DNA of 64,000 nucleotides from Candidatus Rifleibacteriota bacterium (GTDB lineage: Bacteria > Muiribacteriota > Ozemobacteria > Ozemobacterales > Ozemobacteraceae), in the NCBI GenBank assembly GCA_018818125.1, contig JAHISQ010000115.1, forward strand, positions 62,001 to 126,000. The letters run 5' to 3'. Every line of letters begins with the position of its first letter. Within the stretch, counting starts at the first letter, position 1. This document shows, piece after piece, positions 34,966 through 44,244 of this stretch. The position numbers were made by a program, and so were the translations under genes. Below the pieces are notes generated by a model, which worked only from the letters and a program-made list of their open reading frames with translations, had not been told where the DNA came from and ran no database searches.

Positions 34966-35063
34966 AATGCCTCCGGGAAATCCACGTCTGATAGCTTATA
35001 CCGAAGCCGTCGGTCAGAATAGCCCGGCGTCGAGCCTTGACGGTCCGACTTCCGGGCAATTGT
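34966..35063 (-). promoter_or_regulatory. Structured leader or attenuator before the Fn3/beta-helix lipoprotein gene
   Basis: On the minus strand a hairpin begins seven bases after the preceding stop. GCCCGG (35057-35052) pairs with CCGGGC (35027-35022), and inside it GTCG pairs with CGAC. Further stems follow: ACCG with CGGT around 35014-35000, and CTGA with TCAG as an outer pair. No T run follows. It fits no riboswitch consensus that I recall, including c-di-GMP GEMM. It may stabilise or attenuate the downstream message. Confidence 0.4.
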
Positions 35064-35702
35064 TTACTGCAGCAGAAACTCGACAACCTTGCCAACCTGG
35101 TCAAGCGTTGTGCCAGTCCAAACCGGGCTGAGTTCTTTGGCGTAATCAAGCTGTTCTCGTGCCAGTTCGTCAGCACCAGTGGCAGCGTAAGCGTAAGACA
35201 GCATCACGTGCGCTTCGGCATCAGAAACTCCGGTGCTGCGCCTGGAGACATATTCGAAATGCGGGTTTTCTTTGCCCAGCTGCTTAAAGATCAGGTCGAT
35301 GACCATTTCCATGTCAGAGCGCGAGGCAAGCTGAATGTAGGCTCCAGCCAGACCGATTTTAGCATCGTCTGATATGTCTTTGGCTTTCTCAAACCAGGGC
35401 ATACCATCTTTAAGCTGACCAAGATGAGCCTTTGCCCAACCAATACCATTGTTGGCCTCAGCCTTTTCGTCAGCAGTCGGATTATCGTTGAGAACCTTGT
35501 TGAATTGAGCTATTGAGCTGTCGAACTGACCCTTTTCGATATAGGACCAGCCCTGGTCGTTATAGGTATTACCGCGAACGATCGGAGTGCCAATATCGTA
35601 AGAGTACTGACTATCGCCTTCGCCGTTTACGCCGCCGGAGCAGCCGGTAAGACCAAGAGTCAGAGACAGCGCCAGCAGAATTACACCCAGATGCTTTTTC
35701 AT
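35064..35702 (-). CDS. TPR-repeat lipoprotein
   Basis: The protein has 212 residues. ATG 35702 has GGGGAG at good spacing and begins MKKHLGVILLALSLTLGLTGC, with lipobox LTGC; codons upstream to 35720 are open but unlikely. TPR motifs follow: YNDQGWSYIEKGQFDSSIAQFNKVL, NNGIGWAKAHLGQLKDGMPWFEKA and AHVMLSYAYAATGADELAREQL. It sits between the giant surface protein (20 bases upstream) and the Fn3/beta-helix lipoprotein in one operon, so it may help to export or anchor these. TPR lipoproteins do this in several secretion systems, but here it is inference. Confidence 0.88.
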   Translation of the reverse strand: MKKHLGVILLALSLTLGLTGCSGGVNGEGDSQYSYDIGTPIVRGNTYNDQGWSYIEKGQFDSSIAQFNKVLNDNPTADEKAEANNGIGWAKAHLGQLKDGMPWFEKAKDISDDAKIGLAGAYIQLASRSDMEMVIDLIFKQLGKENPHFEYVSRRSTGVSDAEAHVMLSYAYAATGADELAREQLDYAKELSPVWTGTTLDQVGKVVEFLLQ

Positions 35703-35722
35703 AATTGCTCCCCTTTCCATTA

Positions 35723-38700
35723 CTAGCGCATTACCGCGATTTTGCCGCGTTTCTTGAATGTCTGCCCACCCTTGCTGATGTTCAGCTGATAGAAGTAGAC
35801 ACCGTTTGCAACTGCCTTGCCACTGTCGTTACGCATATCCCATCTGATACGGCCTTTAGTCGTGCTGACAAAGTCAGAGGTCTCGAAATCAGCCACCTTG
35901 TGGCCAGCCGTATCGTAGATGCGTAACCGCACGGTGTCGGCAGTCTGGTTGAAGTTGTAGTTAAAATACATCGCATTGCCGGTAGCCGGGTTTGGATAGG
36001 GCATGAATTCATCGAGAGCAAATGTTCCCGGGGCTGTTACCCAGAACGACTGACGCAGATTATTGCCGGCCAGATCATCGACTTCGAAACTGACCTCATG
36101 CTTGCCCTTCGGCAAAGCCTGCTTCACTTTGTAGCTGAAGTTGCCGGCAGCATCGAGAGCCACACCAGGCACCATCAAACCGTTGATAAACATTCTGAAG
36201 GTATCACGTCTCAGGCCTGAGCCTGAATCAGCCAGCAAACCCTTAATTTCCGGGAAGGAGTCTTCGAGATCCTGCATCGCGGCTGGGCTTTGCTCCCGCA
36301 GCGTCGGAGCTGTCATATCAGCCATCAGAGCCATACGCCCCAGACCGCTGATCTGTGCAGATACTTCGCCGTCCTTCACTTCGCCACCCTGGAACACCCA
36401 TTTACCATCAGAACCAAGTCGATAGAGATGAACCTTTTCTGAAGGTAGACTAATCTTTTCGGTGCCAAGCTTTGCAGTATAGAGCAGACGCTTTTTAAGA
36501 CGCAGGCTGATCGGACCGATTTCTTCAAGAGCCATTACCGGAATCAGTTCAGAACCGTTTTGAGCTACCACAGTCGGCATGACCGACGCCACACTGGCCC
36601 TGACACTGCTGGCTACGAATGGAGACTCAAGACTGTCGCGATCGAGCATATAGATCGCTGCTTCGCTGAGTCCTGATCCTTCGGCACCCTTAAGGCTCGC
36701 CAGACCAGAGATCGAGGTAACATCAAGCCTTTGTGATGACGAGAGGTCGGCTACCGTAAACTCAACTGAGCCATTGCCAACCATGCCATACAGGTCTGTA
36801 CCTGACAGATCGATATAGGCCTTGCCCGGGCTCAACAGGTCGATTTTGTAGGAACCGGCATAGAAACGCTCTTTCAGGAAGTTCATAGTTACCGGAGTTC
36901 TGGTTGAACTCTGCTGCACAGAACAGATTGGGGGACCCTGCAAAGCTTCAGAAGCCTTGGTAACAATCATGAGTTCGTATTCATTAGCCGGATTAGAGAA
37001 TAAACGTGTGGTAAATGCTGGACCAGTGTTGATTATCACACTTTTGGTGCTATCAACTGCCATTAAATTGCCTGCATAGTCAGTTCCGTTTTCAATAGTA
37101 ATGATCGCTGTGCCATCATATAGTGCACTGCTGTTTTTCGGGATAACAGTAGTGCCTATCCAGGTATCTTCCAGATAGCTGACTTTCTCGATAACCATCA
37201 TCTGGCCACCAGCTGTAGTAAGTTTAACCAGCGGTGAGATGGTAGTATCAACAAGTTCGCTAAACCTTATAGTAAAAGTAACCATACCGGTGGTGACCTT
37301 GTTACCCTGACTGGGTGATGGTTGAACATCTAGAGCCATGGGTTTAACCGTGTCAACAGTGAAGCTCCTGGTCTCTGAGAACGCACTAAGGAGGTAACCA
37401 TCAGTACAGTTCTCAAGCGAAGCAACATGCCAGTAGTAAGTGCCATCCTTGGGAACCGAGAAAGCACCTTCAGTCATCATCAAAACCTGACCAACCAGGC
37501 CGGGGTAACCGTCATTGGTCTGGCTGTTGAGAATATTATTGAAAGATCCATCATCAGAGATCTGCAACAGATAACGATCACTAGTGGCCTGAAGCGCCCA
37601 TTTAAACAACTGACCACGTTTATTGGTTATAATGCTGGGTAATGGCACGATCAATGACGGTCCAGGCCCAGGCGTACGGTCTATTGTATAGCTGACCGAT
37701 GTTTCTGACGAAGTATTGTCACCAAGGTCAGTTGCTCTTAAGCTGACAACATAATTACCATCTTCTTTGCCGGTAATATCAATATTACAACTGAAGCTGG
37801 CATTCTTGTTTGGCAAATCAACATTAGGCATAGACGTCCAGGTCGTACCATTATCTATTGAGTATTCTATGCTCTTAACCATTACTTCGCCAGAATTGCC
37901 TTGATCACGAACCGTTCCTTCTACGGTCAAAACATTTTTGCAGAATGTATTGTCAGTGGTGGTCGGTTTAGAGATGGTGATCTGCGGAGCAAGGTAGTCG
38001 AATTTGTAAACATAGGTGGCCACCATGCTGTTGGGTATAATATTACCGTCGTTAACCCGATCCAGCAGATTAACTCTCATGACAACATCTGCTACACCCT
38101 GACTAGTATCTGCTGGCAGGCTTGGCCGGGGTCGACTCATCAGCATTCCGGTGACGCTTAGAGTATTCGAAACCTCAGTGCCCATTGTCCAGGTAAACGA
38201 GCTGTTAGTGATATTTACACCAGAACCAGTGCCATTATACCAGCTGGCATCGCCAGGAGCCTGTAAATTGGAGAAAGAGAATCCGTTCAGCTGTGTTGGC
38301 ATATTTGGGCCATATTGTATGGCATCTTTTGGCGAATCCGAAACTGTAATACTCAAAGAGCTCTGGCCAAGACCAAACCAAACCGGAGTATCGCTGTTAA
38401 TAACTATAGAAGGCACTGTCTGAGTAACAACCGGCGGAACGCTGTCGTAACTAAAGAATGAACTAACTGCATTGCCAATATTGCCTGTAGTACTTCTGGG
38501 AACAACTGTGATATCGTAACGACCATCGTGACTCTGATCGTTGGCCAATCCACCATCACCGCTATAGAGGTCCCATACTAAAGCTGTAGTTGAAGCATTT
38601 ACTTTTTGACTACCAGCAATACCGCCATTATAACGAACTTCTATGGTTGAGTTCGTGTAATCAGGCCGGGCATCATTGATGGCAGCCCACACTTCATTCT

Positions 38701-41104
38701 GTGAAAGTGCAACATGTGTATTATTGGCGATGCGCTGACTAGCAGGATTAAAACTTACATTCTTAGGCGCTACATTGTCGAACGTAAATGAGCGGGTAGC
38801 TGTATCGCCTTTGTTTCCACCATTATCAACCGGAATCACGGTCACAGTATAAGTGCCGCTTACGGTCAGCACGGGAAAATCAAAGTAGACAGTGTCACTG
38901 GCATTGTTCGAATAGTTACCATTAATTGGAGTGTTAGTAGCGTCATGCTTGAGAGTAAATACAAAATCAGCGCTGCCAAAAGCAATACCAGTATCTCCGT
39001 CATCAGAAATGAGAGCGGTAAGACGAGTAACCGCACTGGCTGTCACCACCGGCTGAGGCACCATATCGTTGATGTCAACAGTCATATTATCAAGAGCAAT
39101 GCGGGTTACAACAGGCACATTCTTATCGACGATAACGATGCGATAAGGCTTGGCAGCATAGTCTTCCATATTAGGCGCCGGATTGGCCCGGTCAGCGGCA
39201 GCTGTCCAGAGCTTGTAGCGGCCTGCGGCCAAACCGGTTACATCCCAATTATAAGACCAGGGAGATGGTGATGCTGCCATGATTGGAACAGATTTTGAGG
39301 CGATGGCGCCATCGGCAAAATTCTGATAAATCATGTCGATATAACCAATACCGGAACCACCAACATCAGTTACCAACCCCTTCAAACTTACCGAAGTAAC
39401 CGTTTCAGACACATAAATGGCAGTGTCTACATCAAAACTAGAGTTTGGCGAGCTTGAGTCGATATAAAAAGCAGTATCTGGCTGACTAAAAACTTCAAGA
39501 TCATTGCCAAAGGCGTCTTTTGCCCCGGAAACAGTCAGAGTAGCAGCGCCGTTGTAAGATTCACCACCGTTTTTAGGTATTACAAAATCACCGATAAAAA
39601 TTCTCGATGTGTTCCAGGTGCCACCTGAACTGGTAATTGCTGCACCACCGGCCGCGGTGATATTAATAAGTGGTTTGGTTCCGGTAGCCATATCTTTGTC
39701 AAAAACAACCTTCATCTTATATACTCCGCCACCAACCATGTATGACTGTGCTACCGGCAATGGCATAACAAATGGAGATTCGAACGATACTGTTGTGTTT
39801 ACTGATGTAGATGAGCTGTTTTTGGTAATACTGATCGGATCAGACATTACCGAAACGTTGCCAGAGGCATCGGTTGCCTGAAATGTAATCGAGTTCATAC
39901 CATCGTCCAGAGCTACATTTATGCTGGCCGGACTGGCGCTGACGCTCTGGGGAGAACCGGCAGCTACGCCATTTTTAAATACCCGAATGCTGAGGGGCTT
40001 TGATACCTCTGTATCAATATTTGGGAAATCAACTGAAACATTCACCGAGGTCTGGTTGGTCGTAGCTGGCACAGAAGCCGGAACAACTGCAGGTTTTTCT
40101 GGAACAGCGCGGTCTATTATCACAGGAAAAGCGGCAGACCTTGAGATTTCCTGATTCAATGAGTCTTTGCTTACCGCAACGTAACTATGACTTCCGACAT
40201 CAGGACTGAGACCAATAGACCAATTTGTGGTGGTTATATTGCTGGATGTCACAGCGGTGTCATTATCAAGAATTTGTATGCTGGCAGCTCCGTTAGGGGC
40301 TGTTCCGCTGATAGTTATGCTTGTGGCGTTAGTCGGACTTGCAGGAGTGGTAGAAGTGATAACAGTGTTTCCGGTAACTGTAGTACCAACAGAGAAAGAA
40401 CCGGCAGCGCTACCAGTGTTAGCTCCTGAGAGCGGCTCTGATGTATCTTTTGCAGTGGCCGATATATTATAGCTGCCATTAGTAAAGGCTGCAGTGAGGG
40501 TCAGGTTAAAATAGAATACTTTGCCGAATGTATCGGTGCCCTCTTGCGCTGCACTGACTCCATTTATCGGTGCAATTGTCGGCTTGCGAATGTCTTCATT
40601 ACTGCTGACCCTGATGCGCACCACATTATTAGGCGCAGTATTTGAAAAATTAGTGCCATTGGTTACTTCAACATCAATCTGAGGAGCTTCCAGATCTACA
40701 CTTATTGCATTATTACCGTTTGCTTTTTGTGATTCCGCGTTAGGAACAGAAGATTCCAAAACTACAACTTCAAAGATTTTACTGTCGCCGTGCCCGAGTA
40801 CAGCTCCTGAAACTTGAAGTATCGCAGAATTACCCGAGGTAGATTCAGTACCAAGGGTGCTTCCGCCGGCTTTAAAAGTTGCCGAAAAAGGCGGAGTATC
40901 GCCGGTCCAGTTTGCTGTCAACTTCACAATGGCTGAACCATTTATTTTTGCGGGTGACACAGCTGGTGCTTCCACCTGCAAAGTAACCGCAGTAATGTCG
41001 GCAAACAACTCGACTGCATTGCCAAACAGTATCAGAACCATGCAGAGCATGATCCTGAAAATCAAAGCGTTACATTGTAGGACACCAGCATTTGTCTGCC
41101 TCAT
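35723..41104 (-). CDS. Giant Ig-like surface protein with FlgD-like C-terminal domain
   Basis: The protein has 1793 residues. A signal sequence (IFRIMLCMVLILFGNAVELFA) follows a short N-terminal extension; AGGAGA supports ATG 41104. The body is a chain of Ig-like/Big-type domains with Ser/Thr/Asn-rich strands. One domain type occurs twice: about 445-560 (KMKVVFDKDMATGTKPLINI, FVIPKNGGESYNGAATLTV) and about 1253-1365 (TIRFSELVDTTISPLVKLTT, TVIPKNSSALYDGTAIITI). Residues about 1698-1793 form a FlgD-Ig/Por-sorting-like end: YPNPATGNAMYFNYNF, RLRIYDTAGHKVADF, NGVYFYQLNI. In Bacteroidota such ends direct type IX export. It is the first gene of an operon with the TPR and Fn3 lipoproteins. Confidence 0.9.
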   Translation of the reverse strand: MRQTNAGVLQCNALIFRIMLCMVLILFGNAVELFADITAVTLQVEAPAVSPAKINGSAIVKLTANWTGDTPPFSATFKAGGSTLGTESTSGNSAILQVSGAVLGHGDSKIFEVVVLESSVPNAESQKANGNNAISVDLEAPQIDVEVTNGTNFSNTAPNNVVRIRVSSNEDIRKPTIAPINGVSAAQEGTDTFGKVFYFNLTLTAAFTNGSYNISATAKDTSEPLSGANTGSAAGSFSVGTTVTGNTVITSTTPASPTNATSITISGTAPNGAASIQILDNDTAVTSSNITTTNWSIGLSPDVGSHSYVAVSKDSLNQEISRSAAFPVIIDRAVPEKPAVVPASVPATTNQTSVNVSVDFPNIDTEVSKPLSIRVFKNGVAAGSPQSVSASPASINVALDDGMNSITFQATDASGNVSVMSDPISITKNSSSTSVNTTVSFESPFVMPLPVAQSYMVGGGVYKMKVVFDKDMATGTKPLINITAAGGAAITSSGGTWNTSRIFIGDFVIPKNGGESYNGAATLTVSGAKDAFGNDLEVFSQPDTAFYIDSSSPNSSFDVDTAIYVSETVTSVSLKGLVTDVGGSGIGYIDMIYQNFADGAIASKSVPIMAASPSPWSYNWDVTGLAAGRYKLWTAAADRANPAPNMEDYAAKPYRIVIVDKNVPVVTRIALDNMTVDINDMVPQPVVTASAVTRLTALISDDGDTGIAFGSADFVFTLKHDATNTPINGNYSNNASDTVYFDFPVLTVSGTYTVTVIPVDNGGNKGDTATRSFTFDNVAPKNVSFNPASQRIANNTHVALSQNEVWAAINDARPDYTNSTIEVRYNGGIAGSQKVNASTTALVWDLYSGDGGLANDQSHDGRYDITVVPRSTTGNIGNAVSSFFSYDSVPPVVTQTVPSIVINSDTPVWFGLGQSSLSITVSDSPKDAIQYGPNMPTQLNGFSFSNLQAPGDASWYNGTGSGVNITNSSFTWTMGTEVSNTLSVTGMLMSRPRPSLPADTSQGVADVVMRVNLLDRVNDGNIIPNSMVATYVYKFDYLAPQITISKPTTTDNTFCKNVLTVEGTVRDQGNSGEVMVKSIEYSIDNGTTWTSMPNVDLPNKNASFSCNIDITGKEDGNYVVSLRATDLGDNTSSETSVSYTIDRTPGPGPSLIVPLPSIITNKRGQLFKWALQATSDRYLLQISDDGSFNNILNSQTNDGYPGLVGQVLMMTEGAFSVPKDGTYYWHVASLENCTDGYLLSAFSETRSFTVDTVKPMALDVQPSPSQGNKVTTGMVTFTIRFSELVDTTISPLVKLTTAGGQMMVIEKVSYLEDTWIGTTVIPKNSSALYDGTAIITIENGTDYAGNLMAVDSTKSVIINTGPAFTTRLFSNPANEYELMIVTKASEALQGPPICSVQQSSTRTPVTMNFLKERFYAGSYKIDLLSPGKAYIDLSGTDLYGMVGNGSVEFTVADLSSSQRLDVTSISGLASLKGAEGSGLSEAAIYMLDRDSLESPFVASSVRASVASVMPTVVAQNGSELIPVMALEEIGPISLRLKKRLLYTAKLGTEKISLPSEKVHLYRLGSDGKWVFQGGEVKDGEVSAQISGLGRMALMADMTAPTLREQSPAAMQDLEDSFPEIKGLLADSGSGLRRDTFRMFINGLMVPGVALDAAGNFSYKVKQALPKGKHEVSFEVDDLAGNNLRQSFWVTAPGTFALDEFMPYPNPATGNAMYFNYNFNQTADTVRLRIYDTAGHKVADFETSDFVSTTKGRIRWDMRNDSGKAVANGVYFYQLNISKGGQTFKKRGKIAVMR

Positions 41105-41508
41105 ATTTGTCTCCTGTTATTTTCTGCAAACCGGGCACGGTCTTACAGTATTTCTCACCTTTCTTTTCGGCAAATTAGTTGATAAACTTGACACGTAAAA
41201 AAGCTTTTGGCAGAATTCTTCATGACTATTGCCAATCTTTCTGCGATCGATACTACAAAAAGAAGAAAAAAATAAATATTATGCACAACAAGTCTGCACG
41301 TCCGGACTGTCTGACAAATTCAAAATTGTCTCTTTGCGCCTACAACGACAAATCATTGAGGACTGCAAAAGAAAAGCCTGAGGAATCATACTCGCACGAA
41401 GCCACAAAGCCACGAAGGGTGTCATCTCGACCGAAGGGAGAGATCTCAAACTTCCTATTCTCTGCGTCTTTGTGCCCTTTGTGCGAAATCCCGTTAGCCC
41501 TGAGACCG
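41105..41508. other. Divergent intergenic region invaded by repeats
   Basis: These 404 bases lie between the giant surface protein gene and the IPT-domain lipoprotein gene. The left part should hold promoters of both. The right part (41391-41487) is an inverted-repeat element. An open frame continues through the whole stretch from 41179, in frame with the lipoprotein, but its translation there has no signal-peptide or domain features. Confidence 0.6.
41391..41487. repeat. Inverted-repeat element with nested palindrome
   Basis: The left arm (41391-41417) begins CTCGCACGAAGCCACAAAG. The right arm (41459-41487) is its approximate inverted copy (reverse complement begins TTCGCACAAAGGGCACAAAG). 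Between them, GTCATCTCGACCGAAGGG (from 41420) followed by AGAGATCTC is a second repeat type with its own ATCTC/GAGAT stem, like the 'TCATTTCGACCGAAGGGAGA' repeats scattered through many environmental genomes. The arms match those around the GxxExxY gene. Confidence 0.8.
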
Positions 41509-44202
41509 ATGTTTTTCTATAAGCAATCCATTCGATCAATAAAACTGTTTATCATGGCAATTTCAATACTCACCGTTCTGTTTATCACCGGCTGCGGGGG
41601 TATCTCAAAAAGCAACACACTCAGCGACGGGCCAAGTCAGACTTATGACGATCTTGAAGCTGGCCAGATCCAGGGAACCATACTGGCATACGCCAATGGC
41701 AACCCATTAAAAGGCGCAGTAATAGAAACTTTCGAGAAACAGGCCGTAGCTGACGAAACCGGACAATACCTGCTTGGGCCGGTTCCGGCAGGCGACTACC
41801 GCGTTATTGCACGCGCCAGCGGCTATGCGCTTGGTGTTAAAGATGACGTAAGAGTGCTGAGCGGTCGCATCACCGAGAGCGTAAACTTCAACCTCGCGGC
41901 ACAAACGGCCGAACATTCCCCTGATTTTTCGGTAATGGCGCTCGTCCCTTCCTTTGGCACTGATGGCGAACTGATAACGGTTTATTGCCGGGGTTGTGGC
42001 AGCGATAAGGGACAGGTAACCTTTAACGGCAAAGATGCAGCTATAATTGACTGGAACTCACAACGCGACGACCGCATAGTCGTGCAGGCTCCCGCCGAAG
42101 TCGAAACTGGCCCGGTTCGCGTCATCATCAACGGTGAAACTTCTAAAGAAACACAGCCACTCCAGTTTGTCGGCAAACCGGTCATTTTGAACGCAGAACC
42201 ATCAATTGCTCAAGGCGGCCAGCTGATAACCGTATCCGGGCGCAATTTTAATCCTATCGACCGTTTTAATCGAGTTAAACTGAAAGACATCGACTGTATG
42301 GTAACAGCAGTAATTGACGAAAAAACACTGCAAGTGCAGCTACCGGTTAACGCTAAAACTGGTCTGCTGTCAATACGCATCGAAAGTAACGAATATCAGC
42401 TTGATGGCATATCGAGCCAGATCGTGACGATAAAGCCAATCCTCGTGCACATTTCACCGAAGCGGGCAATTCCCGGTGTGCCTCTGACTCTGTATGGCTA
42501 CAATTTTGGCGACAATAGAGCCAATGTTAAAGTTCTGTTTGGCACCTACGAAATTTCAATTACCAGCAACGACACTTTTACCGACAACAAGATTATCATT
42601 AAGGTGCCTGACAATACCATTCTGGCACCTGGTGCGACCATCGCAGTCAAGGTAAAGGTTAACTCTGCCACCAGCAACGCTCTGAACTTTACCGCATACA
42701 ATACAACCAACGTTACACTGTCAGCTTATGGCATCTATGATTTCAGTCTCCCGACAGTTTCCAGCGGCGGCACACTGCGTATTAAATCACTGGCACCTAC
42801 CGACCGCATAGCTTTCTTAAATGTTCTCTCCGGAGATGGTATACAGGATCTTGACGGCACATTTTACTATAGTTTTACCGGTTATCTTGGCGGAAATTTT
42901 GATCTGATACCTGTTCTGCCCGGCAACATCAGAGCCTCAACCAGTCTGGCGCGCCAGCCATTAAAAATAAGCAATTCTGTTAAAGTTGGTCCAAATATCA
43001 GAGCAGCTGCAAATTTGCGGACGGCTTTAATTGAGCCAGCTTCAGAGACCATATTGATCTATCTTCGCAACTTTGCCAGCGCCGATCCATGGGATTATAA
43101 CAATGACCAGATCGCAACTGCTACTCTCAAAGCCACAGGCACAAGCACTCTTGTCTATGTAGACATCACCACAACCGGCTTTGCCGACACAGATGCAACA
43201 GCCATTGCAGAAGAATTTGACAGACTTTACGCCAATCTGGCAACCGCGTGCTGGGACGGCCTGGAAAGCTCACGTCAACACCCTGAAGGCAATGTTGACG
43301 GTCAGCCGCGCATTGCCATACTCATTTCACCAACACTTGATGCAATCAGAACCGCGCAAGGCGAAATGCTGGTATGTTACTATGATCCACGCGACAAGGA
43401 TCCGACATTGCCTAATTCAGCGGGCACCGAAATGATTTATGCCAATCCGACCGCATATACCCAGGGGCGCAGCAATTTCTACGGTTCTCTGGCCCAAACC
43501 CTGTCTTCAATGATCTATGACAACCAGAAAAATCCCGAAACGACCGCATGGCAAAGCGCCGGGCTTGGTCTCTTCGCCCGGCAGGTAGTAGATTATGGTT
43601 TCAAACAGAGTGACCAGCGCGTAGTCAGCTATGTTTCACAGTATCTGCAATACCCAGAAACTGTTTCGCTCAACCACTGGCCAGATGAGCCCACAAATGC
43701 CGATTATGGCATGCAGTATCTGTTCACTCAGTATCTTTTCGATCACTGCGGCGGCTACAACGCTATTCGACTGCTCGAACAAAGACGCAACGGTCCTTCT
43801 GGCCTTCAGGATGTCGACAACTTTATTGTTCGAACCATTTATAACGACATAGGCATCAGAGATTTCTTTCATAATTTCTGCAAAGCCCTTTACTGCGACG
43901 ATCTTGGGCTTATCGACGGCTTTCCCAATTACGACAAAACCAGGCACCAGTTTCCCGGCATCAACCTGCGCGGCAAAATTTCTGGCATAGAAGGACTGCG
44001 CGGCACACTCATGAGCGAAACTCCGGCTACCAGCCGGTCTATACCGGTAAAGGGCTATGGCTGCAGCATTATCGAATACAGTCAGGGTAATTGGGGCGAT
44101 CTCGAAGTAACCATCGACGCCACACCCTCGGCCGGAGCCTTTAAAACCTGGGTTATCTACTATTCAGCCGAACAGATCGCCAGCTCCACCATCGGCCAGT
44201 AA
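41509..44202 (+). CDS. Lipoprotein with CnaB-like, IPT/TIG and degenerate M30-like protease domains
   Basis: From ATG 41509 the protein has 897 residues. The lipobox FITGC lies about 30 residues in; ATG 41554 is the alternative, and the longer frame from 41179 reads through repeat DNA. Next come a carboxypeptidase regulatory-like domain (QIQGTILAYANGNPLKGAVIE, VPAGDYRVIARASGYALG) and three IPT/TIG domains (AEPSIAQGGQLITVSGRNFN; SPKRAIPGVPLTLYGYNFG). A C-terminal region of about 350 residues resembles peptidase M30/hyicolysin: DNVDGQPRIAILISP-like NVDGQPRIAILISP, GTEMIYANP, SLAQTLSSMIYDNQKN, WQSAGLGLFAR. The positions expected to carry HExxH and the following Glu are QTLSS and A/G, so catalysis is unlikely. 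A surface binding role is inferred. Confidence 0.82.
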   Translation: MFFYKQSIRSIKLFIMAISILTVLFITGCGGISKSNTLSDGPSQTYDDLEAGQIQGTILAYANGNPLKGAVIETFEKQAVADETGQYLLGPVPAGDYRVIARASGYALGVKDDVRVLSGRITESVNFNLAAQTAEHSPDFSVMALVPSFGTDGELITVYCRGCGSDKGQVTFNGKDAAIIDWNSQRDDRIVVQAPAEVETGPVRVIINGETSKETQPLQFVGKPVILNAEPSIAQGGQLITVSGRNFNPIDRFNRVKLKDIDCMVTAVIDEKTLQVQLPVNAKTGLLSIRIESNEYQLDGISSQIVTIKPILVHISPKRAIPGVPLTLYGYNFGDNRANVKVLFGTYEISITSNDTFTDNKIIIKVPDNTILAPGATIAVKVKVNSATSNALNFTAYNTTNVTLSAYGIYDFSLPTVSSGGTLRIKSLAPTDRIAFLNVLSGDGIQDLDGTFYYSFTGYLGGNFDLIPVLPGNIRASTSLARQPLKISNSVKVGPNIRAAANLRTALIEPASETILIYLRNFASADPWDYNNDQIATATLKATGTSTLVYVDITTTGFADTDATAIAEEFDRLYANLATACWDGLESSRQHPEGNVDGQPRIAILISPTLDAIRTAQGEMLVCYYDPRDKDPTLPNSAGTEMIYANPTAYTQGRSNFYGSLAQTLSSMIYDNQKNPETTAWQSAGLGLFARQVVDYGFKQSDQRVVSYVSQYLQYPETVSLNHWPDEPTNADYGMQYLFTQYLFDHCGGYNAIRLLEQRRNGPSGLQDVDNFIVRTIYNDIGIRDFFHNFCKALYCDDLGLIDGFPNYDKTRHQFPGINLRGKISGIEGLRGTLMSETPATSRSIPVKGYGCSIIEYSQGNWGDLEVTIDATPSAGAFKTWVIYYSAEQIASSTIGQ

Positions 44203-44211
44203 CCAATATTC

Positions 44212-44241
44212 CTCGCACGGAGCCACAAAGACACGGAGAAG
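44212..44241 (+). repeat. Left inverted repeat of the GxxExxY cassette
   Basis: The arm starts CTCGCACGGAGCCACAAAG and continues ACACGGAGAAG, built from roughly 8-base units. It begins nine bases after the stop of the lipoprotein gene and ends three bases before the GxxExxY stop codon. It is the inverted partner of 44626-44652 (21 of 27 positions match). Confidence 0.82.
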
Positions 44242-44244
44242 ACC

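Noticed and set aside
35000-35060. c-di-GMP (GEMM) riboswitch
   Set aside because: The expected conserved CACGCA...CAAACC and GACGCAAAGCC segments are missing.
41179-41508. N-terminal extension of the IPT lipoprotein
   Set aside because: The extension is encoded by repeat DNA and would place the lipobox about 140 residues from the start, which is incompatible with lipoprotein export.
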